Positions 5,296-5,580 of a DNA stretch of 5,580 bases are shown here, piece by piece. This DNA is from Zoogloeaceae bacterium. Its GTDB lineage: Bacteria > Pseudomonadota > Gammaproteobacteria > Burkholderiales > Rhodocyclaceae. The stretch is from NCBI GenBank assembly GCA_031290535.1, contig JAITNI010000252.1, positions 1-5,580 of the forward strand, in the 5' to 3' direction. Under the pieces are notes generated by a model. The model had not been told where the DNA came from. It saw only the letters and a list, made by a program, of their open reading frames with translations, and did no database searches. The translations under genes were made by a program, and so were the position numbers. How positions within the stretch are numbered: the first letter of the stretch is position 1; every line of letters starts with the position of its first letter.

Positions 5296-5580
5296 TTATG
5301 GCTGGTTCCGTTTCCGCCAGAACCGAAGCACACGCGGCACAAACACGAACCATTGCAGATACCCGACGATGGTCAGCACGCACCATCTTTCCAGCATCCA
5401 GTCAAGGAATGGGTGACCTGTATCAAGGCTGCCGATAGAGAGCTGCGCCAGTCCTGCGTAAACCCACGGAACCAGTAAACCGGTCGGAAGTGTCAGGACA
5501 TACAGCAACAGATCGGGGATAAATAGCGCCCAGCTTCTAGCTTCTGTACCGGGCAGCGTTGTCGACCAGGAAAACCATGC
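5296..5580 (-). CDS. Small hydrophobic membrane protein of unknown function (5' end outside window)
   Basis: The reading frame is open from the window edge to TAA at 5296-5298 and gives the last 94 residues of a protein whose start lies outside. It is strongly hydrophobic and rich in Trp, Leu and Pro. Likely membrane segments are at about 17-45 (containing LLLYVLTLPTGLLVPWVYAG) and 66-84 (WCVLTIVGYLQWFVFVP). A basic tail, RVLRFWRKRNQP, is probably cytoplasmic by the positive-inside rule. Internal TTG codons such as 5508 would cut into a hydrophobic segment and are poor starts. I do not recognise the family. It is not FliI, which would be the usual gene upstream of fliJ. Its open frame, clear hydrophobic pattern and orientation shared with all neighbours support it as a real gene. 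Confidence 0.65.
   Translation of the reverse strand, partial: AWFSWSTTLPGTEARSWALFIPDLLLYVLTLPTGLLVPWVYAGLAQLSIGSLDTGHPFLDWMLERWCVLTIVGYLQWFVFVPRVLRFWRKRNQP

Overview
The window reads like an ordinary chromosomal stretch of a betaproteobacterium. The inferred proteins most resemble what I know from Nitrosomonadales/Gallionellales or Rhodocyclales-type organisms, but this placement is an impression from protein style, not a search result. Base composition is moderately GC-rich and coding is dense. All six supported genes lie on the minus strand, so transcription runs from high to low coordinates.

Layout in transcription order. (1) 5580-5296: the 3' part of a small, very hydrophobic membrane protein of unknown function, cut by the window edge. 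(2) 5295-5110: about 185 bp without a gene, carrying several small hairpins and a REP-like palindromic element. (3) 5109-4660: FliJ, the stalk/chaperone component of the flagellar export ATPase. (4) 4586-2778: a full-length GspE/PilB-superfamily secretion ATPase with all catalytic boxes and the tetracysteine zinc site. (5) 2697-1915: a stand-alone metallo-beta-lactamase-fold di-iron protein of the ODP/flavodiiron type. It has a good ribosome binding site, a perfect TATAAT, an operator-like palindrome and a strong Rho-independent terminator of its own. (6) 1643-771: a predicted outer-membrane lipoprotein with an FGE-sulfatase (SUMF1) domain. (7) 695-1: a ZIP-family divalent metal transporter, cut near its C terminus by the window edge.

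The genes do not form one obvious pathway. Two (fliJ and the secretion ATPase) belong to motility or surface-appendage machinery and may be co-transcribed. The di-iron protein is likely an oxygen or redox sensor or reductase, and its own promoter and terminator mark it as a separate unit. The SUMF1 lipoprotein and the ZIP transporter follow the terminator; the transporter has its own candidate promoter. I see no CRISPR array, tRNA, rRNA, transposase or phage gene. I do not find a convincing undescribed system. The points most worth a second look are the fliJ separated from fliI beside a type II/IV secretion ATPase, the operator-like palindrome in the di-iron protein promoter, the loss of one of the two FGE catalytic cysteines, and the hairpin cluster upstream of fliJ.
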